The notes below the pieces were generated by a model. The model did not search any database and was not told the origin of the DNA. It saw nothing but the letters and a program-made list of their open reading frames with translations. From positions 4,668,001 to 4,732,000 of the forward strand of contig CM061098.1 in the NCBI GenBank assembly GCA_030770545.1: DNA of 64,000 nucleotides, given 5' to 3'. Below, in pieces: positions 60,913 to 64,000 of the stretch. A program made the position numbers and the translations under genes. The stretch comes from Macropodus opercularis (Eukaryota > Chordata > Actinopteri > Anabantiformes > Osphronemidae). Each line of letters begins with the position of its first letter. Within the stretch, counting starts at the first letter, position 1.

Positions 60913-63071
60913 GCTGCCCCTCAGTGGTATGATGCCGGCCTTCAATGCAGACGTCAACATTTCTAATAATAAATCATTCACTCGTTGCAGATTTTTTTAC
61001 TTTTATTGTGGCCACAAATGTAAAGTAGTTAAATATTGGTCACAGGTTTCTCCTGTTTTTTGTAAAAAAATAAATAAATAAATATAAAAAACACAGCAAG
61101 ATAGTGTTTAGTTTTTTATTGAAGCAGAAAATATTACTTGTTAGATACCAAAAAATCATTATGAAGGATGTGCAAGTCGTGGGAACAGATGACAGGTCGA
61201 ACTAAAGGACAATCTACCTGAACGTGACCAAGTCCCGACCTGACGGCTGATCATCAACGCATGGGTGGTTATGATACTGTTGCTTTGAAACACTGTGAGA
61301 CGCTTTAACTGTAGCTGTGCAACATAACACTGGGTTTGTGGTGAAGGTGTTAGTGGGTTTTATTCCAAAATCCTCTACACAACTTTTTAATGAAATTTTA
61401 TGTGAGATTTCACTGATTATTTAACGGGTTTTTAAACATGTTGATCGTCTTTGTCGTCGCGTAAGAACAGTTTGTATTTGACAGAAATTGATACGATTTG
61501 GAATAAAACCCCTGTTTTGTATTGTACAGGTGCAATTACACAATTTCTAATTGTATCTATCAATGTTCATATACAGATAAGTAGAAATGTGCTGGAACAG
61601 GAGTCAAACTGCAGCAAGCAGCCTGTAATTTGTTCTATATACACTTGTTTTTGTATAGATTAATGAAGCAGGATGCAGTAAAAAAATGTTAATTTGTCAA
61701 CTTTACAGGCTGAATTTGTTGTTGGCATAGAGGCTGTTTAGTGCTGCCCTGCGTCTTTATGCTAAGCTAACAAGCTACTGGCTGCAGCTTCATACAAAAC
61801 CACACAGACATCAGAGCAATCTTCGCATCTGATTCAGAAAAAAAATAAAATAAACTAATACATTTCTTTCCCCAAATGACCTATTGCTTTCAGCTCATCC
61901 TGCTCGTCCTTGATCTGGATCTGGACAAATTTATTTTTGAATCTTTTAAAAAAAGTCTTTGATTTCGTCTTCGGCAAAACACATTCAGCATCTGAAAACT
62001 AGGATCCTCAGCATTCGACAGCATTCAGTCTAATTTTAAATCACATCGTGAGCTCAGTCGCTGTTTTCATCATCATTTTTTGCTTTTAGGTAAAATAAGT
62101 AGAAAAGCACATTATTAAAAACATTAAAACACCTTCTCGACAAGCGGGACGTACAACAAACAATCTGAAACCACCTTACAAACACACACATTGCTCCTTA
62201 AGCCTAAAAACACCAGAACAACCAGCTGGTCTGGTGGCCCAGGATGTTAACATCATTGTTTTGTTGTGATTGGTTTCATATCATAAAATGCAAATAGTAT
62301 AAATAAGTAAAACTTGATTTTTCTTTTTTAGCTAGAGAAAGTTAAAGACAAACACTTTTCAAACACATAACTTTTGCATTAAAAATCATAACCATGAAAT
62401 ATAACATTACAAATAAATTAAAAGCATCAGTATATTACACAATAATCCTCCTCATTCCCAATAACACAAAATTAACTAGAGCTTACATACATTCAAAATA
62501 AGCCCCTTGTTTGGTTTTGAGGGTTTTCTAGATTTCCAAGCCAAAATACAAAGATTTAATTAAACAAGTTAATTAAATGATGTTGCTTAATGAACAAACT
62601 AAACCACAACCAGATTGCAGAAGCAAATCAATTAGAGTTTGCAACTTAATTTAATTAGATAGGCAGCAAACAAACACAGTCCGATCACATCGGCCGCTCA
62701 CTGAAGCTGCACAGTAATTAACTGGCAAAGCAAATCTCTATGTCACAAACCACTAAACCATGAGGCCATCAGCTGTTAATTAATCACTCGTGTTCCTTTT
62801 CTTAAAGACACCTGTGCTGCCGTGCACCACACCATTCAGCAGACAACCTCCAAATGGCACCGAAAACATCAATACCTGGTCATTTCCATTTTATGAGTTG
62901 GGCAGTAGGAAAAATATTTTGTGCTTTAAACAGGTTCTGATTGTTAAATTAGCCTGTTTTGTCTTTCTTCTGCTGGTGTAACCAAATGTAATGATTTTTT
63001 GTTTGTTTGTTTGTTTGTTTTTCTCCATTATGTGCTTTATACTGACAGGAACTCTCCAGCGTAGTAACCAG
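60913..63071. other. Convergent 3' region of integrin and glypican genes
   Basis: Integrin 3' UTR signals AATAAA at 60968-60973 and 61069-61074. On the minus strand a TTTATT at about 61,117 could be a distal signal for the glypican transcript. The rest is AT-rich with a GTTT repeat at 62,996-63,021. No gene is seen. Confidence 0.4.
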
Positions 63072-64000
63072 CTATCTCCACATGGGGGCAAGAGTGACCA
63101 CAACAGGCAGAGAAAACAAAGGGAGCGAGGAGAGGGTGAGCTGGCTGGTTGCAGATCGAGCCCGTCCGTTGTTCCTGTTCCACTTGGAGCCGTTTCTTTC
63201 TCGAACCCGCGGAGGCTTCGCAGGGTTGGAGGCTGGGTTACGAGGGGGGTTGTTGTGGGGTGGAGAGTAAGGCCCATAGCCTGGCCAGTCATCATTGTAC
63301 CTTTCACCGTGATCTCCACCCCCAGAACCACTGCCCTCCTCACCTGGAACAGGGAACGGGAGGTTTAGTTCCAACGAAAAGCCCACATACTACGTTATGC
63401 ACAAGCACATACAGCAGTGGGAAGCCTTACTGTCCATGAAGTCCATGTCCTGGCCGCTCTGAGCATGTCTCAGCTTGTTGGTCACTACTCTCAGCTCCAT
63501 GATCAGCTGTCTGGTCCTCACATCTGGCTTGGCAATGTCCACCTCCACCTCAGGGTTGTTGATCTGACTGATCAGCCCATCACCTGTCACGTCTGGGAGG
63601 TACCTGAGTGTGAGCACACAGAGGTAAGTACAAAGTCAAGCATAGAGTATCGTTTTCATTTTTAAGCATTAAAAATAGCACATCTGTCTGCAGCTGTGTT
63701 TGGAGCTGTACTGTTACACTCACACACAGGTCCACAAATTATCTCCAGCAACACTGTCCTGGACCGTATCACTGCATAAAGCAGACCCATGGAGCTTGTT
63801 GGGGGACTGACGGTAGCTAAATGAAATAAACCTAAAGCTCCATCTGTTGCATGCTTCCTCGTCTGCACCTCTACCCCCTCAGCCCTTCTCTCTCTTCTCC
63901 GAACCCGCTCACCTCCCTCGGGTCTGCCCGTTCCAGCAGTTGTCCTCAATAGTGACGTCGGCAGCCATCTTCTCGTCACTGCAGACGGTGTGTGGGAGGG
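63072..64000 (-). CDS. gpc2: Glypican, C-terminal part, probably glypican-2 (5' end outside window)
   Basis: Exons (minus): 64000-63913 (partial), 63603-63431, 63343-63072. This is a GPI-anchored heparan sulfate proteoglycan of the cell surface that modulates growth-factor and morphogen signalling. The reading LPHTVCSDEK, DNCWNGQTRGRYLPDVTGDG, NNPEVEVDIAKPD and LRVVTNKLRHAQSG is diagnostic of the glypican core. SEEGSGSGGG supplies Ser-Gly heparan sulfate attachment sites. ERYNDDWPGYG, a Pro/Asn/Arg-rich spacer and a hydrophobic end (LFSLPVVVTLAPMWR) form the GPI signal. The YxDDW segment next to the Ser-Gly repeats resembles human GPC2, from memory. Splice phases join exactly (AG/G, A/GT). 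Confidence 0.8.

Noticed and set aside
63149..63439. Plus-strand frames over the glypican exons
   Set aside because: Antisense shadows of the minus-strand glypican exons, which have matching splice phases and diagnostic motifs.
1..64000. CRISPR array, tRNA or rRNA genes
   Set aside because: None seen; the short repeats are micro- and minisatellites in vertebrate non-coding DNA.

Overview
The window is vertebrate DNA with intron-bearing genes. The gene content (novel immune-type receptors, which are known only from bony fishes, plus fish-type hAT, L2-like and DIRS-like repeats) points to a teleost, probably a percomorph. There are no prokaryotic features.

Layout. (1) Positions 1-50,040 hold a dense cluster of novel immune-type receptor (NITR) genes. 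I rebuilt 15 units exon by exon: one cut by the left window edge, 12 with complete open frames, one clear pseudogene, and one in-frame deletion product. There are also three relic fragments. The usual unit has six exons: signal peptide (43 bp), V domain (about 315-340 bp), six-cysteine I domain (348 bp) ending in a J-like FGEGTKL motif, transmembrane segment (111-126 bp), and two cytoplasmic exons. Three tail types recur. Type A has an LNYAAL ITIM and a CVYSDI motif. Type B has a short tail with a single VYSAVV motif. Type C has VNYAAL and CVYSQV. The last unit (47,884-50,036, minus) is a divergent, single-copy, intact member with LNYVVL and YAFM motifs. (2) Positions 50,040-54,745 are gene-poor, with repeat fragments. 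(3) Positions 54,745-60,912 (plus) hold a 25-exon laminin-receptor-type integrin alpha gene, closest to alpha-6. (4) Positions 63,072-64,000 (minus) hold the last three exons of a glypican, best read as gpc2. It converges on the integrin gene.

How the cluster was built. The NITR units share long stretches of flanking DNA: a hAT-like element, a roughly 600 bp intergenic block, and a CCAAT-containing promoter. Fixed coordinate offsets show a direct segmental duplication of about 18.8 kb (the block near 20-26 kb against the block near 39-45 kb). They also show an inverted duplication centred near 28 kb. The I exon is almost identical in 14 units, even when the V exon and the tail exons belong to different families. 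Within the main V family, CDR1-, CDR2- and CDR3-like segments occur in mosaic combinations. Together this suggests exon exchange or gene conversion with the V-I intron as a frequent joint.

Mobile DNA. A 2.3 kb retrotransposon piece with a DIRS-like gag (8,887-11,180) is inserted inside the cluster. A 242 bp element with a 13 bp target duplication sits in an intron of one NITR gene. Minisatellites and simple repeats mark several joints.

Limits. All gene models come from reading splice sites and phases by eye. Family names rest on motif recognition, not on a database search.
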